A stretch of 5,028 bases of DNA from an uncultured Flavobacteriales bacterium. GTDB lineage: Bacteria > Bacteroidota > Bacteroidia > Flavobacteriales_D > Sanyastnellaceae. A program made the position numbers and the translations under genes. Location of the stretch: assembly GCA_937897625.1 (NCBI GenBank), contig CALCNZ010000018.1:1-5028 (forward strand). The letters run 5' to 3'. How positions within the stretch are numbered: the stretch's first letter is position 1; each line of letters starts with the position of its first letter. Of this stretch, positions 1 through 5,028 are shown in pieces. The notes beneath the pieces are model-generated. The model did not search any database, had not been told where the DNA came from, and worked only from the letters and a program-made list of their open reading frames with translations.

Positions 1-87
1 GTTCTTCGGTAGTTGAGGAAACAGTATTGAAAGTAAAGCAATCAACATCAAAACAACAAAAGTTACTCGAGCAAATTTCCTAGTCAT
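1..87 (-). CDS. Putative membrane-anchored or exported protein, N-terminus only (runs off the window)
   Basis: An open frame begins at an ATG at 87-85 and stays open for 29 codons to the window edge. An in-frame TGA (96-94) lies just upstream, so no longer start is available. The peptide begins MTRKFARVTF and continues with a strongly hydrophobic stretch (about residues 8-23, rich in V, L, I, M, F) ending in FPQLPKN. The positive residues R3, K4 and R7 before a hydrophobic core are typical of a signal peptide or a single N-terminal transmembrane anchor facing the periplasm. The start lies 23 nt after the trmB stop on the same strand, with no terminator between, so it is probably co-transcribed with trmB. 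No Shine-Dalgarno sequence is visible, as for its neighbours. The family cannot be identified from 29 residues. That it is a real gene is an inference from the operon position and the signal-like composition. Confidence 0.55.
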   Translation of the reverse strand, partial: MTRKFARVTFVVLMLIALLSILFPQLPKN

Positions 88-110
88 TGCTTTTGATTTT
101 CATTTTATGA

Positions 111-812
111 CTATTTCTTTTCCGGCATTCGAGCCTGAATGTATTTGATCTTCCGACCTTCTTTCAACCACATTTGCTCGTAAAATGTTCTAATCTCTAA
201 AACATCTTTGAGCTTCTCATCTATTGTATTTAGAAAACCAGATTCATAGATATTATCATCATGCAAAATTATCTCTGCACCCATCAACGGAATCTCGCGA
301 AGCGCTCGCTCGTAGAGGGCTGGATTGTCATGCTTAATGTGAACGATTCCTTCAGACTTCAGCATTCGCTCATAACGCTTCATATAAAAGCCAGAGGTGA
401 TTCTTCTGTTCCCGTCATGATCGTTTGGCATCGGATCAGAAAACGTTAGCCAAATTTCATCCAATTCATTGTCTGCAAAAAAGGCATCTATGAATTCTAT
501 TCTCGCTCGAAGAAAAGCGACATTCGTTAATCCCATTTCAAGAGACTCTTTTGCTCCTTTATGAAAACGATGTCCTTTAACGTCAACCCCTAAATAATTT
601 TTATCCAAGTTTCGTTGCGCTTGACCAACCGCGTACTCTCCTTTTCCACAGCCCAATTCAACAACAAGCGGATTGTTATTCTTATAGAATTCTTCGCGCC
701 ACAATCCTTTCATAAAAGTCGCATTTTCGCGAATGATGGGCATTAAATTCGGTTCGAACACATGCGGAAACGTCTTATTCTCTGCCCACCGTTTTAACTT
801 ATCCTTTGCCAT
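111..812 (-). CDS. trmB: tRNA (guanine-N7-)-methyltransferase TrmB
   Basis: Cytoplasmic SAM-dependent enzyme that methylates N7 of G46 in the variable loop of many tRNAs. The 233-residue protein has the usual family length and order of motifs. The SAM-binding loop ELGCGKGEY is at residues 52-60. Motif II, YLGVDVKGHR, is at 73-82, followed by NVAFLRARIEF at 97-107. The family signature around the catalytic aspartate is FSDPMP at 124-129 (D126), followed by NRRITS at 135-140. IKHDN is at 159-163 and the C-terminal YEQMWLKEGRKIKYI segment is at 211-225. Where proteobacterial enzymes have FPDPWPKxxH, this one has FSDPMPNDHD, in line with the divergent FSDP form I recall from Bacteroidota. The ATG is 1 nt past the thioesterase stop, so the two are probably translationally coupled. 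No Shine-Dalgarno sequence is seen. Confidence 0.93.
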   Translation of the reverse strand: MAKDKLKRWAENKTFPHVFEPNLMPIIRENATFMKGLWREEFYKNNNPLVVELGCGKGEYAVGQAQRNLDKNYLGVDVKGHRFHKGAKESLEMGLTNVAFLRARIEFIDAFFADNELDEIWLTFSDPMPNDHDGNRRITSGFYMKRYERMLKSEGIVHIKHDNPALYERALREIPLMGAEIILHDDNIYESGFLNTIDEKLKDVLEIRTFYEQMWLKEGRKIKYIQARMPEKK

Positions 813-813
813 A

Positions 814-1224
814 TTAATTCGCTAGAAAAACTGTTCTCCACGCTTCTGGAATAGCTTGAGGGCGTTGATCTTTGTGATTAAAACAAACCAAAACCGACTT
901 GCCAGTTGCGCAAAGTCGCTCACCAACAACAACACGGTAACAGACTGAAAAACTCTTATTCCCAACATGCTCTACCCATAACCGAATGTTCATTCGGTCA
1001 TTTAAGAAAACGGGAAAAATGTAATCAATTTCATTTCGAGCGACTATAACTCCGTCTTCATTCCAGTTCCAAACACGGGCCACACGCTCCTTGAAATAAG
1101 CCATACGAGCTTGTTCGAAATAACTGAAGTAAACAGCATTGTTTACATGCCCCATGGCATCAATGTCTGCAAAACGAATCTCTACCGTGGCTTCGAAAAT
1201 CTCTTTCCCTTCAGGCTCTTCCAT
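814..1224 (-). CDS. Acyl-CoA thioesterase, 4HBT/YbgC-like hot-dog fold
   Basis: A 136-residue single-domain protein, the normal size for a 4-hydroxybenzoyl-CoA thioesterase-type hot-dog enzyme that hydrolyses acyl-CoA (or acyl-ACP) thioesters in the cytoplasm. The diagnostic N-terminal signature is at residues 17-40: RFADIDAMGHVNN followed by YFSYFEQAR. D22 matches the catalytic aspartate of the 4HBT family, and GHVNN caps the central hot-dog helix. Strand-forming segments follow: DYIFPVFLNDRMNIRLWVEHVGNKSFSVCYRVV (about 67-99) and a C-terminal TGKSVLVCFNH (about 107-117). The natural acyl substrate cannot be read from the sequence; short- or branched-chain acyl-CoA is usual for such proteins. 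The ATG is 9 nt after the GH13 stop and the stop is 1 nt before the trmB start, so it is the middle gene of a tight cluster. No Shine-Dalgarno motif is present. Confidence 0.88.
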   Translation of the reverse strand: MEEPEGKEIFEATVEIRFADIDAMGHVNNAVYFSYFEQARMAYFKERVARVWNWNEDGVIVARNEIDYIFPVFLNDRMNIRLWVEHVGNKSFSVCYRVVVGERLCATGKSVLVCFNHKDQRPQAIPEAWRTVFLAN

Positions 1225-1233
1225 AACGTTATT

Positions 1234-2661
1234 TTAGAGCACAAAGATAATTCCGAGGGCTGTTCTATTTAGAAAAAACTTGAAACCGTAGGGAGCTATA
1301 GCGCGCTGATTTCTTGAGTACAAAGAAAACGTTTCACTGTTGAATATGCTTCTAAAATCTCCGTCCGGAACCTCATCTGTAAAATTGAACACTTGCGGTT
1401 TATCTGAAAAATTTAAAAGCACCACCACCTGACGATCGCCGTTGGTGCGAACGTAGGCATACAACACATCGTCGTTCGATGTCTTCAACTTCTTGAAACT
1501 TCCGCCAAACTCTCCATTCCACAAGGCCGGATTTTCATGATGGACAGCAAGTAAGCGCTTGTAAAAATCACTGTTTACATAATTGTTGAAGTATGCGGTG
1601 TCCTTATCGAAGAAACGTAAACGTTTCGCATTTCCTTTCATATCCACTTCCCCTCCTTCTTGCGAAGTGTAAACCAATGGCATACCTTGAAGCGTAAAGG
1701 AAAGAACATCGAACAATTTGCGCTTCACGCCGTAACGCTCTCCACCCGTTCCATTCCAAGTATTCTCATCGTGATTCGTGGTAAAGCCCATGCGATAAGC
1801 GCTCTTTTGAAAAGCAGTGTCCGATTTCGCCATGTAATCGTCAAATGCATAAAGCGATTTTTCTCCTTTCGCAACGCCGTTCATAATGCTCAACAATTCC
1901 CAGCTGTACGACATGTCAAAAGCCTTCAAATGGTGATCTTTTTGCTCCGCTTCCGCCAACATAAAGACTGGCTTAATTGCATCCAATGCTGCACGTGCAT
2001 CGTTCCAAAAATCGGTTGGAACATTCATCGCAACATCACAACGGTACCCGTCAATATCACAATCTCTTACCCAATATTCCATTGCTCGAATCATTTCCTT
2101 GCGAAGTTCGAGATTGTCGTAATTCAAATCCGCTACATCCGACCAATCCGGAACCGGCGGAACAATATTTCCATTTGAATCATGGGTGTACCAATCTGGA
2201 TGCTGCGTTACCCATGGATTGTCCCAAGCCGTGTGATTCGCTACCCAATCTAAAATGACATACATCCCCAATTCATGAGCCTTTTTTACCAAACGCTTAA
2301 AATCCTCCGTTGTTCCAAACTCCGGATTTACTCCCGTGTAATTCTTCACGCTGTAATAGCTTCCCAAACTTCCTTTTCTGTTTAGTTGTCCAATTGGGTT
2401 AATGGGCATAAGCCATAGAATGTCAACACCCAATGAGTCGATACGAGGTAGATCTTTTTCCAATGCTGCAAAAGTTCCGGCAGCTGTATGCTGACGAACA
2501 TTTACCTCATAGATAGTTGCGTTCTTAGACCAGTTCGGGTGACGAACCACTTTCGTTTCAGAATAGCCAATTTGTTTGGCCTCTGAAGTGTAGTCTTGAT
2601 TTTTAGTCACACCACAACTTACTAAAGCAATGGCCAATAAAACGAATAAATTATTTTTCAT
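1234..2661 (-). CDS. Alpha-amylase-family glycoside hydrolase (GH13), predicted lipoprotein
   Basis: 475 residues from the ATG at 2661. The frame can be extended to a TTG at 2685, but the ATG puts a good lipoprotein signal at the N-terminus: MKNNLFVLLAIALVSC, lipobox LVSC with C16 as the lipidated residue. The mature enzyme should therefore be anchored in the cell envelope. No clear acidic surface-export signal follows C16. All four GH13 catalytic regions are present: DWVANH (D138, N142, H143), GYRCD (R207, nucleophile D209), LAE (acid/base E237) and NHD (H297, transition-state stabiliser D298). An (alpha/beta)8 barrel is followed by a beta-sandwich domain C (about 390-465). The substrate is probably an alpha-1,4-glucan or maltooligosaccharide, but the subfamily is uncertain. 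No SusC/SusD partners lie nearby. The protein ends with an uncharged hydrophobic tail (TALGIIFVL) after the expected end of domain C, which looks non-conserved. It lies 42 nt after the WD40 gene and 9 nt before the thioesterase gene. Confidence 0.92.
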   Translation of the reverse strand: MKNNLFVLLAIALVSCGVTKNQDYTSEAKQIGYSETKVVRHPNWSKNATIYEVNVRQHTAAGTFAALEKDLPRIDSLGVDILWLMPINPIGQLNRKGSLGSYYSVKNYTGVNPEFGTTEDFKRLVKKAHELGMYVILDWVANHTAWDNPWVTQHPDWYTHDSNGNIVPPVPDWSDVADLNYDNLELRKEMIRAMEYWVRDCDIDGYRCDVAMNVPTDFWNDARAALDAIKPVFMLAEAEQKDHHLKAFDMSYSWELLSIMNGVAKGEKSLYAFDDYMAKSDTAFQKSAYRMGFTTNHDENTWNGTGGERYGVKRKLFDVLSFTLQGMPLVYTSQEGGEVDMKGNAKRLRFFDKDTAYFNNYVNSDFYKRLLAVHHENPALWNGEFGGSFKKLKTSNDDVLYAYVRTNGDRQVVVLLNFSDKPQVFNFTDEVPDGDFRSIFNSETFSLYSRNQRAIAPYGFKFFLNRTALGIIFVL

Positions 2662-2682
2662 GTTGAAGGAAATACTTAGTGT

Positions 2683-2690
2683 CAAATATA
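2683..2690 (-). promoter_or_regulatory. Possible -7 element upstream of the GH13 gene
   Basis: The minus strand reads TATATTTG here, an exact match to the Bacteroidota -7 consensus TAnnTTTG. It lies in the 42-nt gap between the WD40 and GH13 genes. Transcription from it would begin about 10-17 nt upstream of the GH13 ATG. There is no TTG at the expected 19-nt spacing upstream, so the match is only half a promoter and may be chance in AT-rich DNA. Confidence 0.25.
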
Positions 2691-2703
2691 CACGAAGACA
2701 TTC

Positions 2704-3591
2704 CTAGTTTGAGCGAAGAATTTTCCACAAGCGAATAGACCCATCATCACTGGCGGAAAGCAAAAGGCCGTTTTTGAGAAAATGCAAGGCATTAACGCTC
2801 CGCGCGTGAGATGCGCTGCACAAAAAATCTAACGACTCTGCGTCCCACACTTTAATCTCCTTATCGCGACTTCCTGTGACAAAGACATGTCGTTTCGGAT
2901 GGAAGGCTATCGCATAAACATTTGCCTTATGCGCAGTGAAATTGATTACTGGTGAATAATTCTTCTTGGTGTTCCAAAGATGCACTTCGCCGTCGCGACC
3001 TCCCGTAAGAAGAACGCTTTTCTTTGGATGAAATGCACACGACGCAACCCCTATCTCGTTCACTTTCTTTTTTTCAATAGAATTGAAAAATACAGGATCT
3101 ACAATTTCCATTTCACCATTTGAAAAAGGGAAAGCCAAGGCCCGCTCATGCGGACTCACGGCAAACCGACGAATCTTTGAATCAGAGAGAGGAACGGTTC
3201 GTGAATAGCTAGCATCAGCTCTATTCCACTCAATCACATTGCCGTCTGCTCCAACACTTACAATTTTATCTTCGACTATTTTTATATCGAAAACACCTCC
3301 GGGATGGACGTTGTAGTTTTTAATTTCTTTTTTCTGAGCTATGTCTACTACACTCAATGTGTTCTGTTGACAGCCAATCCACAAGAATTTTGAAACATCA
3401 TCATACAGTAATGAGAACACAGCGCCCAATGTTTTAACTTGTAGTTCTGAGGAAACACCGTATTCCGTATTCCACTCGGAAACCAAACCGTTTGCTGAAG
3501 CTGTAAAAAAAGAATCAGCGTGCGTGCCGTCTGCTATTGCATACAAAGGCGATTTCATATCCCCGAAAGAATCGAGTAGTTCCAACTTCAT
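2704..3591 (-). CDS. WD40-repeat beta-propeller protein
   Basis: A 295-residue protein made almost wholly of WD40-like repeats, with no signal peptide or membrane segment, so it is predicted to be cytoplasmic. About seven repeats can be counted, enough for one closed seven-bladed propeller: roughly residues 14-45, 56-90, 97-130, 138-170, 180-210, 219-252 and 261-291. The last three are the clearest, with GGRDGEVHLW (197-206), GSRDKEIKVWD (240-250) and SASDDGSIRLWK (279-290), each with the GH-like (here AH/SH) to WD spacing. Repeats 2 and 4 are the most degenerate. Such propellers serve as binding scaffolds, and no enzymatic residues can be named, so the partner is unknown. The ATG at 3591 is the first usable start. 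It lies only 17 bp past the RRM-gene terminator, and no good promoter or Shine-Dalgarno sequence is visible. It begins the WD40-GH13-thioesterase-trmB cluster. Confidence 0.88.
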   Translation of the reverse strand: MKLELLDSFGDMKSPLYAIADGTHADSFFTASANGLVSEWNTEYGVSSELQVKTLGAVFSLLYDDVSKFLWIGCQQNTLSVVDIAQKKEIKNYNVHPGGVFDIKIVEDKIVSVGADGNVIEWNRADASYSRTVPLSDSKIRRFAVSPHERALAFPFSNGEMEIVDPVFFNSIEKKKVNEIGVASCAFHPKKSVLLTGGRDGEVHLWNTKKNYSPVINFTAHKANVYAIAFHPKRHVFVTGSRDKEIKVWDAESLDFLCSASHARSVNALHFLKNGLLLSASDDGSIRLWKILRSN

Positions 3592-3602
3592 ATGGCTAAT
3601 GT

Positions 3603-3632
3603 AAAATAAAAAAGGGACCGAAGTCCCTTTTT
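3603..3632 (-). terminator. Intrinsic terminator after the RRM gene (UUCG tetraloop)
   Basis: On the minus strand the arms AAAAAGGGAC (3632-3623) and GTCCCTTTTT (3618-3609) pair over 10 bp around a TTCG loop (3622-3619). The closing C-G pair makes the very stable cUUCGg tetraloop. The T-run continues as TATTTT to 3603. The hairpin starts 24 nt after the RRM stop codon. Because the arms are A-rich and T-rich, it could also act on plus-strand transcripts, although no plus-strand gene is present. Confidence 0.9.
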
Positions 3633-3656
3633 AAAGTAAGTCAAAAGCGTATTGAA

Positions 3657-3947
3657 TCAATATCCTTGACGGAAACCACCTTCTCTACGGTTAGTAGAAG
3701 TACGTGGACGGTCTTCAGCTTCTTTAACGTTGATCTTGCGACCTTTCATTTCAGCTTGATCTAAAGCGTCAATTGCATTGCGCGCTTCTGCGTCATCTGA
3801 CATTTCAACAAAACCAAAACCGCGTGAACGACCGGTGTCACGGTCAGTAATCACTTTAGCAGAAGCTACTTCACCATATTGAGTGAAGATTGCTTGGAGC
3901 TCATCGCTCGTTAGACTGTAGTTCAGTCCAGAAACAAAAATGTTCAT
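3657..3947 (-). CDS. Single-RRM RNA-binding protein
   Basis: A 96-residue protein consisting of one RNA recognition motif plus a short basic tail. RNP2 is NIFVSGL (residues 2-8) on the first beta-strand. RNP1 is RGFGFVEM (42-49) on the third, with the RNA-stacking aromatics F4, F44 and F46. The RNP1 ends in Met rather than Phe/Tyr, a form I recall from bacterial RRM proteins. Between them lie the first helix (about 13-23, TSDELQAIFTQ) and a TDRDTGRSRG loop. The tail (79-96) is rich in Arg, Gly and Asn and likely adds non-specific RNA contacts. Small RRM proteins of this kind (for example RbpB in Bacteroides) are post-transcriptional regulators in Bacteroidota; the targets here are unknown. 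It has its own promoter, a leader of about 80 nt and a strong terminator, so it can be expressed as a single-gene transcript, probably at a high level. Confidence 0.93.
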   Translation of the reverse strand: MNIFVSGLNYSLTSDELQAIFTQYGEVASAKVITDRDTGRSRGFGFVEMSDDAEARNAIDALDQAEMKGRKINVKEAEDRPRTSTNRREGGFRQGY

Positions 3948-3994
3948 AAAAAAAATAAAAAATTAATTAATGCTTACTCCTCATCTAGACTGTA
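3912..3994. repeat. Short direct repeat shared by the RRM leader and RRM coding start
   Basis: On the minus strand TACAGTCTA occurs at 3994-3986 in the leader and again at 3920-3912 inside the first codons of the RRM gene. Each is followed by GATGAG, immediately in the leader (3985-3980) and after a 6-nt gap in the gene (3905-3900). The copies are 74 bp apart. Fifteen matching bases in two blocks may be chance or may be a paired RNA-binding site. Confidence 0.35.
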
Positions 3995-4031
3995 ATTCCG
4001 AAGAACTTCAAGAAGAGATAAATCGGTAAGC
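3948..4031 (-). promoter_or_regulatory. Long AT-rich 5' leader of the RRM gene
   Basis: If transcription starts about 7 nt after the -7 element, the leader is about 80-85 nt long. Its first bases GCTTAC (4031-4026) are complementary to GTAAGC (3977-3972). Inside that pair, CTCTTC (4017-4012) can pair with GAGGAG (3982-3977) with one G-U wobble; the shared G3977 means the two stems cannot both form in full. Downstream comes an almost pure A/T run (3948-3970) with long T-tracts directly before the ATG. GAGGAG is about 29 nt from the ATG, too far to be a normal Shine-Dalgarno sequence. A control role is inferred, not shown. Confidence 0.4.
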
Positions 4032-4036
4032 TTCAA

Positions 4037-4066
4037 CAAAGATAGACGCATTTTTGAGACTTGCAA
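4037..4066 (-). promoter_or_regulatory. Bacteroidota-type primary sigma promoter for the RRM gene
   Basis: The minus strand has TTG at 4066-4064, exactly 19 nt, then TATCTTTG at 4044-4037. This is a full match to the primary-sigma consensus described for Bacteroides and Flavobacterium (-33 TTG, N19, -7 TAnnTTTG). The expected start of transcription is near 4030. It lies in the 147-bp gap between the DUF2797 stop and the RRM start, the longest non-coding stretch in the window. Confidence 0.85.
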
Positions 4067-4094
4067 GAAAAATGTCATATTTCTTAATGAAGTC

Positions 4095-4919
4095 TTAATC
4101 TGTGAAATTCAACTCCACTTCGTACCCAGCATGTGAGCGAATGTTCAAAACTTGCTGGTTCTCTAAAATCAAATACTGACCAACAATTCCTTTCAATCTA
4201 CCCTCATAAACAATATCAGGAGCCAACTTCCAAGTTTTTGGATTAACCGGACGATCCTCGCAGGGGAATTGAATGTCCCAAACTTTGTCTTCGTCATCTA
4301 TAAAATCTTGGAACGCATCCGGAATTTCAAAAAGTAAATTCTCTTTCACCGTTAGCAAATCTGAACCTTCAGCAAACAGCGGTTGAAGCATTCCCTTCCA
4401 ATTCGATTTGTCGGCGACGTGCTCCTTCAACATAACTTCAAACTCACCTGCCAATTGTCTGTATGGAACTCTCGCAAAAACAAGCCCGTGTCTAGCGCCT
4501 TGATCAATCCATCTCGAAAACAAATTCCGTTCGGAAGTAACTCCGACTTTCACTCCTGAAGTGAAAGAAAGATAAACGATATGCGGAATAAGATGGTTGT
4601 TTCGCTCCCACTCCATATCTCCGCGCAAGGCAATGCCTTCGTGCGCTTTGCATAATTCCGGATGAATAATACACGGCGAAGCATTCGACGAATCTTGAAA
4701 TCCATTCCAACACAATCCCTCACCAAATGTTTTGTTCAATTTTTCTCCGTGAAGAATGCATCGGATATCACCGGTTGCATTCAAGCGCATTTGCTTCCCT
4801 ATGCAATCGTTCAAGTTCAACTCTCCCGTTGGCTCAATGTTGTTGAAGAGCGGAAGAATATATTGCGCTTCACCTCTTTCAGACAAGCCCGTCCGCATCT
4901 TTCTTAAGTGTGTCTTCAT
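4095..4919 (-). CDS. DUF2797-family protein of unknown function
   Basis: 274 residues from the ATG at 4919, a size typical of DUF2797 proteins. I chose this start because LRKMRTGLSE (residues 5-14) matches what I recall as the family's usual N-terminus. The frame also has a GTG at 4946 and an ATG at 4898; the latter would remove LRK. The N-terminal part has a partial metal-site pattern: C54, H57, C70, C83 and C90. It leads into the conserved PELCKAHEGIALR and MEWER region (about 87-106). The core follows: PHIVYL (112-117), VKVGVT (123-128), RWIDQGA (136-142), PYRQLAGEFE (152-161) and DKSNW (170-174). The Y, VKVG, R and E spacing recalls a GIY-YIG-like fold, but nuclease activity is not established. 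The gene overlaps the murD 3' end by 41 bp. No clear terminator follows it. Confidence 0.85.
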   Translation of the reverse strand: MKTHLRKMRTGLSERGEAQYILPLFNNIEPTGELNLNDCIGKQMRLNATGDIRCILHGEKLNKTFGEGLCWNGFQDSSNASPCIIHPELCKAHEGIALRGDMEWERNNHLIPHIVYLSFTSGVKVGVTSERNLFSRWIDQGARHGLVFARVPYRQLAGEFEVMLKEHVADKSNWKGMLQPLFAEGSDLLTVKENLLFEIPDAFQDFIDDEDKVWDIQFPCEDRPVNPKTWKLAPDIVYEGRLKGIVGQYLILENQQVLNIRSHAGYEVELNFTD

Positions 4920-5028
4920 AATTTTGAAACAAATCAAAACTTGCACAGCATGGTGACAACAGCACCACGTCTCCTTCTTCTGCTAGTTCAGCACATAACT
5001 GTACTGTTTCATTAACATCTTCCGAAAC
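4879..5028 (-). CDS. murD: UDP-N-acetylmuramoylalanine--D-glutamate ligase, C-terminal end only
   Basis: The last 49 codons of a gene entering from the right edge, ending at TGA 4881-4879. MurD is the cytoplasmic ATP-dependent ligase that adds D-glutamate to UDP-MurNAc-L-Ala in peptidoglycan synthesis. The fragment contains GDVVLLSPCCASFDLF (fragment residues 19-34) and NYED (36-39), the hallmark end of the MurD C-terminal domain (SPACASxDxF, then F/Y-E). Bacteroidota enzymes commonly have SPCCASFDLF. After NYED the family normally continues RGxxF and about ten more residues. Here it reads TLKKDADGLV and stops, so RGxxF is missing. This tail is encoded within the first 41 bp of the DUF2797 gene in another frame. 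The identification rests on a short but very characteristic motif. Confidence 0.88.
   Translation of the reverse strand, partial: VSEDVNETVQLCAELAEEGDVVLLSPCCASFDLFQNYEDTLKKDADGLV

Noticed and set aside
80..103. Seven-codon ATG frame between trmB and the left-edge gene
   Set aside because: Its stop overlaps the next ATG, which could suggest translational coupling. However, it is far too short to support, and there is no ribosome binding site.
1660..2178. Plus-strand open frame of 172 codons inside the GH13 gene
   Set aside because: It lies wholly antisense to a gene with clear catalytic motifs, and its peptide is rich in H, R, C and I with no recognisable domain. It is a shadow frame, as are the shorter plus-strand frames at 261-449, 1977-2258, 4662-4907 and 4756-4956.
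2662..2685. TTG start extending the GH13 protein by eight residues
   Set aside because: The extension would put MTLSISFN before the signal peptide and uses a rare start. The ATG at 2661 gives a textbook lipoprotein signal.
4062..4086. AAGAAA/TTTCTT hairpin after the DUF2797 stop as a terminator
   Set aside because: The stem is only six A-T-rich pairs with a nine-base loop and no G-C clamp, and it abuts the RRM promoter. It is too weak to call.
4504..4713. Minus-strand open frame of 69 codons in a second frame within the DUF2797 gene
   Set aside because: It overlaps the well-supported DUF2797 coding region, and its peptide resembles no domain.
4920..4946. GTG start extending the DUF2797 protein by nine residues
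   Set aside because: It would lengthen the murD overlap to 68 bp with a peptide that is just the MurD codons out of frame. The ATG at 4919 already precedes the family-like LRKM segment.
1..5028. Mobile element, defence system, CRISPR or tRNA gene
   Set aside because: I saw no transposase or integrase motifs, no regularly spaced repeats, no terminal inverted repeats and no cloverleaf pattern. All genes are co-oriented and closely spaced, as expected for core chromosome.

Overview
The window looks like chromosomal housekeeping DNA from a member of the Bacteroidota, most likely a Flavobacteriales-type organism. Four things point there. One promoter matches the Bacteroidota TTG-N19-TAnnTTTG consensus exactly. 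The start codons mostly lack Shine-Dalgarno sequences. There is a single-domain RRM RNA-binding protein with a GFGFVEM core. MurD ends in an SPCCASFDLF motif and TrmB carries an FSDP (not FPDPW) motif. The genus cannot be fixed from this window.

All eight genes lie on the minus strand, so transcription runs from high to low coordinates. At the right edge is the 3' end of murD (peptidoglycan synthesis). It overlaps by 41 bp the start of a DUF2797-family gene. After it comes a 147-bp intergenic region with a near-perfect promoter and a roughly 80-nt leader for the RRM gene. A strong intrinsic terminator with a UUCG loop follows the RRM gene. Only 17 bp past that terminator starts a seven-bladed WD40 propeller protein. 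It is followed by a closely packed group: a GH13 alpha-amylase-like lipoprotein, a 4HBT hot-dog thioesterase (9-nt gap), trmB tRNA m7G46 methyltransferase (1-nt gap), and the first 29 codons of a membrane-anchored or exported protein cut by the left edge.

The genes do not form one obvious pathway. Their compact layout suggests two transcription units, murD-DUF2797 and RRM-(read-through)-WD40-GH13-thioesterase-trmB-membrane protein. I see no tRNA or rRNA genes, CRISPR arrays, insertion sequences, phage genes or clear signs of transfer, and I do not find a convincing new biological system. The points most worth a second look are the murD/DUF2797 overlap with an atypical MurD tail, the structured leader of the RRM gene, and the promoter-poor start of the WD40 operon.
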